NCBI GenBank assembly: GCA_016927095.1 | Contig: JAFGNI010000491.1 | Location: 1 to 5,134 of the forward strand | Reading direction: 5' to 3' | Length of the DNA stretch: 5,134 bases | Source of the DNA: Anaerolineae bacterium | GTDB taxonomy: Bacteria > Chloroflexota > Anaerolineae > B4-G1 > SLSP01 | Shown: piece after piece, positions 4,419 through 5,134 of the stretch | Position numbering within the stretch: the stretch's first letter is position 1 | Layout: every line of letters starts with the position of its first letter | The notes under the pieces: model-generated | What the model saw: the letters and a program-made list of their open reading frames with translations, nothing else | What the model was told of the DNA's origin: nothing | The model's database searches: none | Made by a program: the position numbers and the translations under genes

Positions 4419-5134
4419 ATGTTGAATCTGAGAGGCAATCTCGTCTATACCGGAAACGATGTCATTGAGAACGGCATCGTCACCCTCGACGGCAGCTTAC
4501 TCGCCGGTGTCGCCAAGGCGGCCCGAGGCGATGTGGCAGGAAGCTATCCTGTCATCACCCCCGCTCTCATCGATGCCCACAGCCACATCGGCCTGACCCG
4601 TGGCGGCGAGCCGTCCGATGAGGCAGAGGCCAACGAGCATATGGAGGCACTTCTGGCCCACGCTGATGTGCTCGACTCCGTGCAGATGGACGACGTCGGT
4701 TTCGCGGACTCGATCGAGTCCGGCGTGCTCTACTCGTGTGTGCTGCCGGGCAGCGGCAACATCATCGGTGGCAACTCCGCCGTGATTCGCAACTACGGGT
4801 CAGACACCAATGCCGCTTTCGTCCGTCGCTCGGGCATCAAGGCCGCCTTCGGCTACAACCCGATGCACGTGCGCGAGTGGAAGGGGCAACGTCCCTACAC
4901 GCGTATGGGCGCCCTAGCGATGCTCCGCGCCAAGCTTCACGACGTGAAGACCAAGATGGACAAGGAAGCCGCCAAGGACGACGCTGACGTGACCTACACG
5001 GCGGAGGAGACCGTGATGAAGGCCCTGCTCAGCGGCGAGGAGCGTCTGCGCATCCACGTCCACAAGGCCGACGACATCGCCGCGATCCTCCGCTTCGTGG
5101 ACGAATGGGGGCTGAAGGTGATGGTGGAGCATAC
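4419..5134 (+). CDS. Metal-dependent amidohydrolase, 3' end cut by the window
   Basis: The frame stays open to the window edge: 238 complete codons of a protein that in this family is usually nearly 400 residues, so the C-terminal part lies outside. The N-terminus (1-48) looks like the small beta-sandwich of composite-domain amidohydrolases. It is followed by the metal-binding motif LIDAHSHIG (50-58) with H54 and H56. Further family blocks are LPGSGNIIGGNSAVI (109-123), KAAFGYNP (141-148), PYTRMGALAMLR (159-170), RIHVHKADDI (211-220) with H213 and H215, and the start of the next metal-ligand strand, VMVEH, with H238. These fit the imidazolonepropionase-like group of amidohydrolases, which hydrolyse C-N bonds in cyclic or amide substrates. 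The substrate is not assignable; histidine degradation (hutI) is not supported by the neighbours. No signal peptide is seen, so it is probably cytoplasmic. It has its own promoter-like sequence and a structured leader. Confidence 0.9.
   Translation, partial: MLNLRGNLVYTGNDVIENGIVTLDGSLLAGVAKAARGDVAGSYPVITPALIDAHSHIGLTRGGEPSDEAEANEHMEALLAHADVLDSVQMDDVGFADSIESGVLYSCVLPGSGNIIGGNSAVIRNYGSDTNAAFVRRSGIKAAFGYNPMHVREWKGQRPYTRMGALAMLRAKLHDVKTKMDKEAAKDDADVTYTAEETVMKALLSGEERLRIHVHKADDIAAILRFVDEWGLKVMVEH

Overview
This is a GC-rich (by eye), densely coded bacterial window with all genes on the + strand: four complete genes and one cut by the right edge. Strong AAGGAG/AAGGAGG ribosome binding sites, a GTG start on lspA, a stand-alone seven-bladed WD40 protein and a PAS/GAF sensor suggest a GC-rich, possibly Gram-positive-like lineage such as Actinobacteriota or Chloroflexota. 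That placement is inference; there is no rRNA or phylogenetic marker here. I see no mobile element, CRISPR array, tRNA or rRNA.

Layout: (1) 1-211 is a leader region with a candidate sigma70-type promoter (109-137) and a 13-bp tandem repeat (160-185). (2) 212-1093 encodes a single-domain WD40 beta-propeller. (3) 1094-1338 is non-coding, with an inverted repeat after the WD40 gene, a good candidate promoter (1222-1249) and a 5' hairpin (1257-1287). (4) About 1339-2778 encodes a GAF-PAS-PAS sensor that ends without a kinase, cyclase or other output domain. (5) 2789-3274 encodes signal peptidase II (lspA), 10 nt after the sensor stop and almost certainly co-transcribed with it. (6) 3275-3423 holds a candidate promoter and a strong SD. 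(7) 3424-4239 encodes an alpha/beta hydrolase, followed by a GAGA-capped hairpin (4245-4276). (8) 4277-4418 holds a candidate promoter and a leader RNA that can close on itself. (9) 4419-5134 is the first 238 codons of a metal-dependent amidohydrolase.

The genes do not form an obvious single pathway. Promoter-like sequences and hairpins divide the window into four probable units: WD40 alone, sensor-lspA, alpha/beta hydrolase, and amidohydrolase. The most unusual arrangement is the output-less PAS sensor coupled to lspA. The most unusual non-coding elements are the structured leader before the amidohydrolase and the tandem repeat in the WD40 leader. I found no clear evidence of a wholly new multi-gene system; the findings are modest leads.
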